A stretch of DNA of 64,000 nt from Bradyrhizobium monzae (GCF_021458635.1 NZ_JAIRDQ010000014.1:62001-126000), one strand, 5' to 3'. Shown: positions 1 through 8,094, counted from the first letter of the stretch. Numbers and translations are program-made. Notes: generated by a model from the letters alone, not told the origin.

Positions 1-315
1 GTTGTGACCAACACTGAAATCATTTGCAGTGTTTGCTTTTTGCGCGGAAATCACGCGGCTTCCGAGCCACTGCGAGGTGCCCTGACCGCCCGAGAACGCG
101 ACAGCACAGACGGTGCCGTCATTGGCGACCAATGTGCCCCACATGTGGAAGCCAAGGCCGCCGTTCGCACCGGCCGCCGGCGTGATGGCGCTGACAAGCG
201 CCGAACGAAGTTGTGAAAAGTCCGGCAGAGCGGAGCAATCCGCAAAGGCCGGCGCAGTCACCATTGTCACGAGAGCGCTGATCGAACATGAAAGGATTTG
301 TCGCTTGACGTTCAC
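1..315 (-). CDS. Secreted GlcG/HbpS-like heme-binding family protein (3' end beyond window)
   Basis: The frame opens with GTG at 315, with a GAGGAG ribosome site just upstream, and stays open to base 1, so the C-terminus lies outside the window. The first 25 or so residues form a signal peptide (basic start, hydrophobic core, cut near AFA-DC). The mature part has an amphipathic helix followed by GFHMWG, a beta strand (TVCAVAFSGG) and SRVISAQKANTAN. That order matches the GlcG/HbpS (DUF336) fold, where a 'VISAQKA.TA' helix is typical. The family includes heme-binding and cofactor-sensing proteins; the substrate here is unknown. Family assignment is by eye and covers about 105 residues only. 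Confidence 0.65.
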   Translation of the reverse strand, partial: MNVKRQILSCSISALVTMVTAPAFADCSALPDFSQLRSALVSAITPAAGANGGLGFHMWGTLVANDGTVCAVAFSGGQGTSQWLGSRVISAQKANTANDFSVGHN

Positions 316-779
316 TGTGCTGCTCCTCTGGTGCGATGGGTGAATGATTAGGGATGGCGCAGCCCCATCGTGCCTGCGCTACTCCGAGAGATGCGGTGCT
401 TTTCCAGGGATCCCCATCGAAGACAATTTATCCGGGGCCGCGCAATCAATTGAAAGTACGATGTATGTGAGACGACGAACACTTGTCGCTCGTCGATCGC
501 CTCGTCTCTTCCGCTGGCACGTAAGGGACAGGGACAGTGACCCAACGATTCGGAGCGTCCAATTGTTAGGTCTGGGTTATCGTGAAGAAGTTCACTGGAG
601 ATACTTCACCAAGTTCGAAACGGGTCAAAATTGACGGTCGGAGTGCGGCGCGATATGGCCAGCTAAGGGCCACAGGCGAGCATAGATGCTCGCCTGCGTC
701 AGCGATGTGTGCATTCAAGGCTTGTAAACAGGCAGGTCGCCCATCCACAGAGGCGATGAGTGCTCGCGGGACAATGATT
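316..779. other. Intergenic region with no supported gene
   Basis: About 460 bases between the leftmost secreted-protein gene and the cupin gene. Open frames are short, rich in arginine and serine, and lack a ribosome site or family signal. The stretch is less GC-rich than the core to the right. It fits the sparse accessory character of the first 3 kb. Confidence 0.5.
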
Positions 780-1166
780 CTACTTAGACGACGGTTTGTC
801 GTAGAGCGGCTTATCCTTGTCGACAATGTGCACCGTCAGGAGCTTTGAGGTCTTATCGCCGATGACCTTGAAAGCGCCGTGCGGTACGTCTCGGACATTC
901 ATGGAAGCGAGACCGGCTGGAAAAGGCACTTGCTTGCCGTCTGGAAGCTCGATGATGGCCCCTTCCAATACGTAGAATGACTCCTCTCCATGATGTATGT
1001 GTAGCGTTGAGGTGTCGCCGGGTTTAATCTCGGAAATACTCGTGATGACTTCCATATTTGTGCCGGTCAAATCGGCTCGCTTTAGCTCCTTCCGAAATGG
1101 CGAGTCTTGAGCGCTTGCCGCGAACGTGAAAACTGAGGCGAGCAGGATTCCGAGCAACAACCTCAT
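780..1166 (-). CDS. Exported single-domain cupin protein
   Basis: A 128-residue protein starting at MRLLLGILL; GGGAGG sits 7-9 bases upstream of this ATG, so the longer frame to 1241 is not used. Residues 1-20 are a signal peptide ending in AASA. The rest is one cupin barrel: PGDTSTLHIHHGEESFYVLEG is motif 1, with the metal-type His residues and Glu, and NVRDVPHGAFKVIGD is motif 2, with its His. Small periplasmic cupins of this kind bind a metal and a small ligand, but activity cannot be read from the sequence. It stands alone in a gene-poor region. Confidence 0.85.
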   Translation of the reverse strand: MRLLLGILLASVFTFAASAQDSPFRKELKRADLTGTNMEVITSISEIKPGDTSTLHIHHGEESFYVLEGAIIELPDGKQVPFPAGLASMNVRDVPHGAFKVIGDKTSKLLTVHIVDKDKPLYDKPSSK

Positions 1167-1491
1167 TAGTATCCTCCCCATTTGCAAAAAATTTGCGCTT
1201 CGCAGACGTCCGATTAGGCTGCCGAATGGCGCACACCTCAAGGCTTATCTGTTTTGCGATGCACCAATCGTGCTAGGTTTTCCTCCGGCAGGGTCGATCC
1301 GGCAGGCCCACTTAGGCCAGACGGCACTTTGGGACAGAGTCGGCTATCGGCCTGCAATCGAACCGACGATCCCGCGGACGTGGCTGATAAGCTCGATGGC
1401 TTTGCCGTCAAGGTGACGCGCGACAACCGCTCGACTACCTCCCAGTGTCATGGTTGTATAACGCCGTCGCCAAAACCTTTTGGGGAGTAGA
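1167..1491. other. Intergenic region with no supported gene
   Basis: This stretch holds the promoter side of the cupin gene and the upstream region of the small exported protein. Short frames on both strands have no ribosome site and no recognisable protein character. No terminator or repeat was seen. Confidence 0.45.
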
Positions 1492-1770
1492 ATGGGAAGC
1501 ACTCGCTTACTGACATTCCTATTATTGGCATTCACCATTTCTTCAACTGCCGCCTTAGCTGATTGCCCTACCGGCGTTGTGCAAAAAACACTTCAGATGA
1601 TGAGTGCAAAAGGCCGCCACATTCAGCCCTCCCAAGTGGAATGCAAAAAAAATGGCATGAAGGGCCAAAACGTCATGTTGATTTCCGTTGGCAACGACCT
1701 AGTTGGCTCATGTTTTGGCCAAAAATCTTCAGGCGGTCCGCCAAAGCGAACGTGCAGCTGGCAACCGTAG
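1492..1770 (+). CDS. Small exported cysteine-containing protein of unknown function
   Basis: A 92-residue protein. The ATG at 1492 follows GGGGAG with normal spacing, so it is preferred to the in-frame TTG at 1480. Residues 1-24 form a signal peptide (LLTFLLLAF core, ALA-DC cut). The mature chain of about 68 residues carries four cysteines (DCPTG, VECKK, GSCFG, RTCSW), which suggests two disulfides in the periplasm. No family is recognised. A strong stem-loop with a T-run follows at 1815-1847, supporting a single-gene transcript. It lies in the accessory region left of tRNA-His. Confidence 0.6.
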   Translation: MGSTRLLTFLLLAFTISSTAALADCPTGVVQKTLQMMSAKGRHIQPSQVECKKNGMKGQNVMLISVGNDLVGSCFGQKSSGGPPKRTCSWQP

Positions 1771-1814
1771 CCGAGATCTGACCAAGCGCTGCCAACGAGC
1801 TGAGCAAAAGAAAA

Positions 1815-1847
1815 CCCGCCGACCGGGGAGCCGGCGGGAAGTTTTTT
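1815..1847 (+). terminator. Rho-independent terminator, possibly bidirectional
   Basis: CCCGCCG (1815-1821) pairs with CGGCGGG (1832-1838), followed by TTTTTT at 1842-1847 on the + strand. AAAA precedes the stem, so the minus strand also reads as a terminator. It closes the small exported protein gene. Confidence 0.8.
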
Positions 1848-1943
1848 AGACGTAGATTGCGATCCGGACAGACCGCTCTTCTTTTTGGCACGTAGGCCCG
1901 CCAGCGTGAACAGGCGCGCGCCGTCGTTCACCGCCTGAACGGA

Positions 1944-2624
1944 TTGGTGAGATCAGCTTTGTCGCCCGCAAGCAAAACTCGGTCAGGATGGACTCGGGAC
2001 GGGGCCCAGGGCGAGGCGGCCCCGGGGTGCGTCGATGCGCTGGTCGGCCGCGCAGGTCTGGATGAGGCAGCGGTCGCCGCGATGTTAACTGACGATCCAG
2101 CTCCGCACCTTGCGATGGCTGAGACGACTATAAATGAGGTCTTGTCGCTTGCCCCTCAGCACGCATTGGCGCATTTGCGATTGGGCGTCGTTCAAGTTCT
2201 TACGAACCGCATGCCCCAGGGTATTGCTGAATGCGAACGGGCGCTGGCTTTGGATCGCAATTTGGCTCATGCTCACGCTTAGATCGGTCTCGCCAAGGTA
2301 TACATCGGCCGTGCAGCGGAGACCGAAGCGGCCATGCAGGAGGCTCTTCGGCTGTCTCCTCGCGATACCCGTTCGTATATTTGGCTGATGATTGTCGGAA
2401 TGGCCAAGTTTCACCTTGGCGCATACGGAGAAGCGGTAGGTTGGTTGCGCCGTAGCATTGAAGCCAATCGAAATCATCCGTTAGCTCATTCTTGGCTGGC
2501 CGCAGTGTTGGCACGCCTCGGTGCGATTGAGGAGGCTAGCCTCATCGCCCTGGATGAGTTCGCCCGCCATCTCGATCAGATCGGGTGCGCTCGGGCCTCT
2601 AGACGACTTTCTAAATTCCGCTGA
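1944..2624 (+). pseudogene. TPR-repeat protein remnant with in-frame stop
   Basis: One reading frame gives tetratricopeptide repeats (HALAHLRLGVVQVLTNRMPQ, HPLAHSWLAAVLARLGAIEE) on both sides of a TAG at 2280-2282. The sequence before and after this stop aligns to continuous TPR helices, so it is a nonsense mutation in a once longer gene. The repeat pattern is like the C-terminal half of rhizobial adenylate-cyclase/TPR or winged-helix/TPR regulators; the N-terminal catalytic or DNA-binding part is missing. After about 2550 the frame loses its TPR pattern, which suggests a further frameshift or decay. I judge it non-functional. Confidence 0.7.
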
Positions 2625-3135
2625 AAGGGCCTGTTGCAGGCAAAGTAAAGCCCCGGCTATGCGGGCGAACGTAGTCATCGGCTATCCATTTACGTATGCT
2701 TACCGCGTATTCGCCGGGTGACCGGGCGCGTCGCAATATCTTGGTTTGTAGCCCCCGCCCCGACGCCATTACACGCCAAACCCTGCCTGATAAATTTAAG
2801 AGTGCCGTCGGGTTTGTGCGCCTGCAAGCCCCACTTTCGCGGGTCCCCAAAAACAACCCATGGGCGTCCGCGATGACATATCAGAATGAGAAATGCGTCA
2901 GGCACGCGCATGGCCACGGTCGGCAAGTGACCCGAGCGCCACCGATGGCCGCGGGCAAAGAGCTACCACTGCAGGAGGAACAAATCTGCGACGATTACCT
3001 GAAGAGCTGTTGGCAACGGTTGGTCAAGCAAGCGGACCCGCTGAGGACCAAGCATTAGCAGGTTGTCACGGTAGCTATATGGTAGCTAAGGCAGCTTTCG
3101 GATTTCGTTGATTAGCCATAACTGCTTGATTTCGT
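2625..3135. other. Gene-free stretch next to the tRNA-His 3' end
   Basis: No supported gene. The longest frame (2696-3058) lacks a ribosome site and protein character. Close to the tRNA there is a 10-base direct repeat, GATTTCGTTG, at 3101-3110 and again at 3128-3137, the second copy running into the tRNA CCA end. Two copies of GGTAGCTA lie at about 3070-3090. Short repeats at a tRNA 3' end are typical of old integrase attachment sites, but no integrase gene is visible in the window. Confidence 0.4.
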
Positions 3136-3212
3136 TGGTACAGTTGGGTGGGCTCGAACCACCGACCTCCTGTTCCACAGACAGGCGCTCTAACCAACTG
3201 AGCTACAACTGC
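3136..3212 (-). tRNA. tRNA-His (GTG anticodon)
   Basis: Read on the minus strand, the 77 bases fold as a full cloverleaf. The acceptor is GCAGTTG / CAACTGT, the D-arm AGCTCAGTTGGTTAGAGC, the anticodon stem CCTGT/ACAGG with loop CTGTGGA (anticodon GTG), and the T-loop GGTTCGAGCC. CCA is encoded. Position 1:72 is a G-U pair, the discriminator is A73, and there is no encoded G-1 pairing with C73. This is the unusual histidine tRNA form described for alphaproteobacteria, in place of the near-universal G-1:C73. Confidence 0.97.
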
Positions 3213-3358
3213 ATCCTTGCGAGCCGCCCGGGGGCGCCTTGAACAGGCCGGTCACCGAGGGGGCTGGACGGGGCGGAAACTAGGTGCAACGGCCTCCTTT
3301 GGCAAGGCCGCAAAACCCCGAAATCGCCGACTGAAGCAACGTAATTTACAGAACAAAA

Positions 3359-3378
3359 CCCGGGCCTCGCGGCCCGGG
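3359..3378 (-). terminator. Terminator of the phasin gene
   Basis: CCCGGGCC (3359-3366) pairs with GGCCCGGG (3371-3378) around a 4-base loop. On the minus strand it is followed by TTTTGTT. It lies about 30 bases past the phasin stop codon. Confidence 0.8.
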
Positions 3379-3410
3379 TTTCGCGAACTCGATCGATCCG
3401 CCTAATCCGC

Positions 3411-3842
3411 TCAGGCGGCCGGGTAGAACCTCGAGGCGGAGGCCTTGATCGGCTCGGCGGTCGCGCTGGCGGCGCGCTGGGCGATCTCGGCCAGCTCCTT
3501 GGCCTGGGCCTGGAAGGTCTCGAGCTGGGTCTTGGCGTGGCCGGTCCAGAGCTGGAAGGCATCGGTCGGCGACTTCACGCCGAGCAGCTCCTGGGTGAAG
3601 TCCAGATGGGCCGTGGAGTTGGCCTTGGCGAATTCCATCAGCTTGGCGGTGTACTCGTTCGCGCCCTTCTGGGCGGAAGCGAACACGGCCTCGATGGTGC
3701 CGTTGTGGGTCTCGGCGGCGTCCTTGAACTTGGCGTAGTTCTCGCGGGCCTGCGAAACGCCCTTTTCGGCGAACGCGCGCACCTGCTCGGGAACCTCGAA
3801 CGGAATGATCGAGGCAGAAAACGGATCAGTCGCACCTGTCAT
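3411..3842 (-). CDS. Phasin family protein
   Basis: A 143-residue soluble helical protein starting at MTGATDPF; GAGGG lies upstream of this ATG, and the longer frame to 3962 is not supported. The body is almost all amphipathic helix (EQVRAFAEKGVSQARENYAKFKDAAE, then AQKGANEYTAKLMEFAKAN), with the FTQELLGVKSPTDAFQLWTGHAK segment typical of the phasin_2 family. Phasins coat polyhydroxyalkanoate granules and control their size and number. A terminator follows directly, and the upstream region has a CATTG-N7-CAATG inverted repeat that could bind a regulator such as PhaR. Confidence 0.9.
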   Translation of the reverse strand: MTGATDPFSASIIPFEVPEQVRAFAEKGVSQARENYAKFKDAAETHNGTIEAVFASAQKGANEYTAKLMEFAKANSTAHLDFTQELLGVKSPTDAFQLWTGHAKTQLETFQAQAKELAEIAQRAASATAEPIKASASRFYPAA

Positions 3843-4011
3843 GGTTGGTCCCTCACGATAATGAAAAAATGGAGTGAGCCTTCTGGCGCGCCCGCCGACC
3901 CAACCGGGGGCCATTTCTTCTTGACGATTGGCGGGTACGAAAGACTGGAAAACGCAGAACAAACGAGATGGCTCGTCCAGCGCCCAGTAGTATCGCTGCC
4001 TAACATGTCAA

Positions 4012-4028
4012 CATTGTGCACCGCAATG
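4012..4028. promoter_or_regulatory. Inverted repeat upstream of the phasin gene
   Basis: CATTG-N7-CAATG, centred about 180 bases upstream of the phasin start codon and containing TGCA. A TTGACA hexamer on the minus strand lies next to it. It could be an operator for a PHA-granule regulator; this is inference from position only. Confidence 0.25.
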
Positions 4029-4126
4029 TGATCCGGGGGTGCGGCACAAAATTTAATCTCGGCGAGGGTGAGGTTCCCGGGGTGGGGAACCGGGGGTTGA
4101 GGGTGCGACGCACGCCCTATCCGTTC

Positions 4127-4265
4127 CCTCCCCCTTGTGGGGGAGGGCAGGGAGGGGGGTGCCGCACGGGGATTCTGTCCGTCGAGCGCCCGGTGCATCA
4201 TCGACAGCCGGCACTTTTGCTGGACTACCCCTCTCCGTAGCCCTCCCCCACAAGGGGGGAGGGAA
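4127..4265. repeat. Inverted pair of C-rich palindromic intergenic repeats
   Basis: A block CCCTCCCCCTTGTGGGGGAG at 4127-4165 reappears in inverted form at 4228-4265 (CCCTCCCCCACAAGGGGGGA). The two arms enclose about 60 bases and can form a long cruciform. The style is that of rhizobial intergenic mosaic repeats. The rest of the 3843-4551 gap holds the phasin promoter and, near 4478, a CtrA-like site. Confidence 0.7.
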
Positions 4266-4477
4266 CGCACCGGTGTTGGGGCGCGATGACTCAATCCAAT
4301 AGGGCTTCAATGCTTCCGCCTGATCGCGTCCATCGCGGCGGCGCTGACGATCTCGCCCTAAATCCTGCGGATGCGCGCCTGCTGCGGCTTGCGGGTTCTG
4401 CCGGATTAAGGTTATCGCGGCTTTAGGGCTTCCTCTGTAGACCGGGGCCGTGGACCTGCCCGTGGCCGCGGGCGATA

Positions 4478-4492
4478 CTAACCCTTTCTTAA
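4478..4492. promoter_or_regulatory. CtrA-like site upstream of the histidine kinase
   Basis: CTAA-N7-TTAA, one base off the TTAA-N7-TTAA consensus of the alphaproteobacterial cell-cycle regulator CtrA. It lies about 60 bases before the kinase start. No binding is shown; a site this short can occur by chance. Confidence 0.3.
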
Positions 4493-4551
4493 GGCTGCCA
4501 TTCCCGGCAGCCCTGACCTGACGCGTGACAGAGAGACTTAAAGCCGGTCGG

Positions 4552-7500
4552 ATGACGAATTCGGATTTCCAGTTGCGAGGCGTCGGCGATCCGCGGTTGT
4601 CCGTGCATGCGACTTCGCCGCTGCCGGCCTGGCTCTGGTCGCCCGACGGCGCGCGCGTGCTGTGGGCCAATGCGGTCGGCGCGAGGTTTTTTGGCGCGGC
4701 CAATGCGGCGGCGCTCGCGAACAGGACGTTCGGACCGGCCGACACCCATCGCCGCCAGGTCACCCGGCTCGCGCGCCAGCTGCCGGCGAACGGCGCTGTC
4801 AGGTTAGAGCGACTGCGCGGCTTCGGCGCCCGGCTCGGCACGCTGATGACCTGTGCCTGTGCGCGGCTGGATTTTGCCGACGGCAGTCATGGCGTGCTCG
4901 TCACCGCGATGGATGCGGGCATGCGCACCATGCCGCTGGTCGAGCGCCTGCATCGGCTCGTCGACGGCGCTGCCGTGCCGATGGCGGCGTTCGCGCCCGA
5001 CGGCATGTTCGCCGGCGCCAGCGAAGCCGCGCGCTCCCTGCTCGGCTTTCGCGATCTCACCGAGGCCGGGCTCGAACAGGCGCGCAACGATGCGCTCAGC
5101 GAAGGCCGCGTCGAGATGCCGATCGGCATCGGCAAGATGGTGCTGCAACGGGTCGGCGCCGGGGCCGATGTCGGCCTCGTGGCGCTGATCGAGCCTGCGG
5201 TGGCGCAAGCCGCGCCGGTGGCCGAGAGCGCGCCGGAGGTGGTGCCTGACATGGTGTCGGCCCCTGCCCCCGACGCGCCGGTCGAGCCCGTATCAGAAGC
5301 TGTCGAGACACTGCCGGCGAACGAGCCCGCTGCGGGAATCGACCTGTTCGACGCCTTTGCCGATCTGGACGAAACGCCCGAGACGGCCGCGACGATCACG
5401 CCCGAACCGCCCGCGCAAACACCGGTTGAAAACCCGCTCCTAGCCATCGTGCCGCCGCAAGCCGCGCCGATCACGACCGCCATGGTCGAGACGCTTGGAC
5501 ATGCGGAGCCGCAGTCCGGACACGCGGAGACGCGGTCCGGACATGCGGAGACGCAGTCTGGACACGCGGAGACGCGGTCTGGACACGCAGAGATGCGGTC
5601 TGGACATGCTGAGACACCGCACCAGCATCCGCTGCGTTTCCTGTGGCAGATGGATGCGGAGGGGCGCTTTGTGCTGGCGTCCGGCGAGTTCATCCGCCTG
5701 ATGGGCGCGCACACGGCCTCCCTCTTCGGCCGGCCCTGGCGCGAGATCGCCGAGGAATTTGCGCTCGACCCTGACGGGCGCGTCGCGCAGGCCCTCGCAA
5801 GTCACGACACCTGGGCCGGCATCACCGTGAACTGGCCGGCCGACGGCGGCGAGCATCTCGCGGTCGAGCTGGCAGGCCTGCCGGTCTACGACAGCGCGCG
5901 CAACTTTGCCGGCTTCAAGGGTTTTGGCGTCTGCCGCGATCTCGACGGTCTCAACCGGCTCGATGCGCTCAGGCGATACGAGCTGTTTGCCGAGCCGCGC
6001 ACCGCGCAGCGCCTGTCGGCCGATGTGGTCGAGCCTAATGCCGAACCGGAGGCCAAGCCGGCGGCAGAGGTGCCTCCGGTCGAGGCTCCGCCGGTCGAGC
6101 CGCCGCCTGAGCCTGAACCGCCGCCTGCAACCAGGCCTGAACCGCCCGCACTCTTCATCGAAGCGAATTCACACCCAACCGATTTGGAAACGCCCGTGGA
6201 AACGCCTCCCAATGTCGTGCCGTTCCGAGCACCCGGCGATCTCAGGTCGCCCAGCGATCAGAGATCACAGAGTGATCAGAGATCGCCGAATGATCAGAGA
6301 TCGCCGACGCTGACGCCGGTCGAGAACAGCGCGTTCAACGAGCTCGCGCGGCAATTGTCCGAGCGGCTCGAACGCGAGCGCGAGACGATCGCCTCCGCCG
6401 CAAGCGAGCCGCCGGCGGAAGAGATCACGCCCGAGCCCTTGATGCCGGAGCAGCCTCTGATATCAGACCCTGGGATATCAGACCCTGGGGCGCCGCCGGC
6501 CGCGGCCGAATGGCTGACCGAGCCCGCGCCGCCCGCGCAAGGCCACAGCGCGCGCGACCGCGCGCTGCTCGATCTGGTGCCGACGGGCATGCTGATCTAC
6601 CGGCTCGATCGCCTGCTCTACGCCAACCCCGCCTTCCTCACGCGTATGGGCTATGCCAGCCTTGCTGCACTCGAAAATGCCGGCGGGCTCGATGCGCTCT
6701 ATGTCGAGCCCGGCGTCTCCGCCGCGAGCAGCACCTCGCAAGCCGGTACACCGGTCACGATCAGCGCTGCGGTCGCCAATGGCGAGCAGCCGCTGGTGAC
6801 GACGGAAGCGCATCTGCACACGATCGACTGGGACGGCGCCAGCGCGCACGCGCTGATCTGCGCGCTGCCGCAGGCCGCGCCTGTCGTCGTGGCGCCTTCG
6901 ATGGCGGAGCCGGTGGTGGTGATCCCCGATCTGCCGGAGCCTGAAGCCGAGTTGGGGGCGGAGATCTACGCCGGCGATGCCGAAGCGGAAGATCTCGCCG
7001 CGATCCTCGACACCACGGCCGAGGGCATCGTGATGTTCGATGCCGAAGGCAACATCCACGCTTGCAACCGCAGCGCCGAAGCGCTGTTCGGCTATGACGG
7101 CGAGACGCTGATGCAGCAGAATCTGCTGACGCTGTTCGCGCCCGAGAGCCAGCAGATCGTGGTCGACTATCTCGAAAGCGTGAAGAGCGAGGACATCGCG
7201 AGCCTGCTCGATCACGGCCGCGAGGTGCTGGGCCGCGAGAAGAAGGGCGGCGTGCTGCCGCTCGCCATGATCATGGGCCGCACCCGGCCCGACGGCCCGA
7301 ACTTCTTCGCCGTGTTCCGCGACCTCTCGCATGCGAAGAAGGGCGAGAGCGAGCTGACGCAGGCGCGACGCCTGGTCGACGGCGCCGCCAATGCCAAGGC
7401 GGACATGCTGGCGCGGATCAGCCACGAGATCCGCACGCCGCTCAACGCCATCATCGGCTTCGCCGAGGTGATGATCTCCGAACGCTTCGGGTCGCTCGGC

Positions 7501-8085
7501 AACGAACGCTACGGCGAATACATGAAGGACATCCGCGCTTCCGGCGAGCGCGTGATCACCATCATCGACGATCTGCTGGAGCTGTCGCGGATCGAGACCG
7601 GCAAGCTCGATCTGACTTTCGCGAATCTCAATCTCAACGACCTCGTCGAAGCCTGTGTCACCGTGATGCAGCCGCAGGCCAACCGCGAGCGCATCATCAT
7701 CCGCACCTCGCTTGCGCATGCGCTGCCGCAGGTTGCGGCCGATGCGCGCGCGCTGCGGCAGGTCACGATGAATCTGATCTCGAACTCGATCCGGCTTGCC
7801 AGCGCCGGCGGCCAGGTCATCGTCTCGACCGCGCTGAACGATCGTGGCCAGATCGCGCTGCGTATCCGCGACACCGGCCAGGGGCTGACCGAAAAGGAAG
7901 TCGCAGCCGCGATGGAGCCGTTCCGCACGCCGCCCCCGGGCGACGCCGCGGACAATTCCGCGCTGAGCCTGTCGCTGACGAAAGCGCTGGTCGAAGCCAA
8001 CCGCGCCCAGTTCAACATCAAGAGCGCGGGCAGTTCGGGCACGCTGATCGAGGTGACCTTCGCGCCGGTGGTGGCGCGGGCGTAA
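4552..8085 (+). CDS. Large soluble PAS-domain sensor histidine kinase (PdhS/PleC/DivJ-like)
   Basis: About 1177 residues from the ATG at 4552; an in-frame GTG at 4525 is an alternative, and neither has a strong ribosome site. No membrane segment is seen, so it is cytoplasmic. The N-terminal half has PAS-like segments split by proline/glutamate-rich linkers that carry perfect short tandem repeats. A clear PAS domain lies at about residues 815-930. The HisKA box ISHEIRTPLNAII puts the phosphorylated His near residue 958, followed by an N-box (MNLISNSIRLA) and a G1 box (IRDTGQGL). The usual glycine-rich G2 lid is replaced by ALSLSLTKALVE. The DHp region resembles the PdhS/PleC/DivJ cell-cycle kinases. 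No partner response regulator is adjacent. Confidence 0.88.
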   Translation: MTNSDFQLRGVGDPRLSVHATSPLPAWLWSPDGARVLWANAVGARFFGAANAAALANRTFGPADTHRRQVTRLARQLPANGAVRLERLRGFGARLGTLMTCACARLDFADGSHGVLVTAMDAGMRTMPLVERLHRLVDGAAVPMAAFAPDGMFAGASEAARSLLGFRDLTEAGLEQARNDALSEGRVEMPIGIGKMVLQRVGAGADVGLVALIEPAVAQAAPVAESAPEVVPDMVSAPAPDAPVEPVSEAVETLPANEPAAGIDLFDAFADLDETPETAATITPEPPAQTPVENPLLAIVPPQAAPITTAMVETLGHAEPQSGHAETRSGHAETQSGHAETRSGHAEMRSGHAETPHQHPLRFLWQMDAEGRFVLASGEFIRLMGAHTASLFGRPWREIAEEFALDPDGRVAQALASHDTWAGITVNWPADGGEHLAVELAGLPVYDSARNFAGFKGFGVCRDLDGLNRLDALRRYELFAEPRTAQRLSADVVEPNAEPEAKPAAEVPPVEAPPVEPPPEPEPPPATRPEPPALFIEANSHPTDLETPVETPPNVVPFRAPGDLRSPSDQRSQSDQRSPNDQRSPTLTPVENSAFNELARQLSERLERERETIASAASEPPAEEITPEPLMPEQPLISDPGISDPGAPPAAAEWLTEPAPPAQGHSARDRALLDLVPTGMLIYRLDRLLYANPAFLTRMGYASLAALENAGGLDALYVEPGVSAASSTSQAGTPVTISAAVANGEQPLVTTEAHLHTIDWDGASAHALICALPQAAPVVVAPSMAEPVVVIPDLPEPEAELGAEIYAGDAEAEDLAAILDTTAEGIVMFDAEGNIHACNRSAEALFGYDGETLMQQNLLTLFAPESQQIVVDYLESVKSEDIASLLDHGREVLGREKKGGVLPLAMIMGRTRPDGPNFFAVFRDLSHAKKGESELTQARRLVDGAANAKADMLARISHEIRTPLNAIIGFAEVMISERFGSLGNERYGEYMKDIRASGERVITIIDDLLELSRIETGKLDLTFANLNLNDLVEACVTVMQPQANRERIIIRTSLAHALPQVAADARALRQVTMNLISNSIRLASAGGQVIVSTALNDRGQIALRIRDTGQGLTEKEVAAAMEPFRTPPPGDAADNSALSLSLTKALVEANRAQFNIKSAGSSGTLIEVTFAPVVARA
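5497..5622 (+). repeat. 21-bp in-frame minisatellite (heptapeptide repeat) in the kinase gene
   Basis: Six head-to-tail 21-base units starting at 5497, 5518, 5539, 5560, 5581 and 5602, each coding GHAETRS or a close variant. The last unit is diverged. Units differ at only a few third-codon and linker positions, which points to recent expansion by slippage or recombination. Confidence 0.95.
6238..6309 (+). repeat. 18-bp in-frame minisatellite in the kinase gene
   Basis: Four 18-base units at 6238, 6256, 6274 and 6292, coding DLRSPS, DQRSQS, DQRSPN and DQRSPT. A third short array, two perfect 15-base units coding ISDPG, lies at 6460-6489. All lie in the low-complexity linkers between PAS-like segments. 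Confidence 0.93.
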
Positions 8086-8094
8086 GGCGGCGCC

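Noticed and set aside
1623..1931. A 102-residue minus-strand frame with a KKLPAGSPVGGFSF segment
   Set aside because: That segment is the translated terminator stem-loop at 1815-1847; frames of this kind are common false calls.
2696..3058. A 120-residue plus-strand frame near the tRNA
   Set aside because: No ribosome site and no family pattern; probably decayed island DNA.
5497..5622. CRISPR-like regular repeat spacing
   Set aside because: Units are contiguous 21-base in-frame heptad codes with no spacers, inside a kinase gene.
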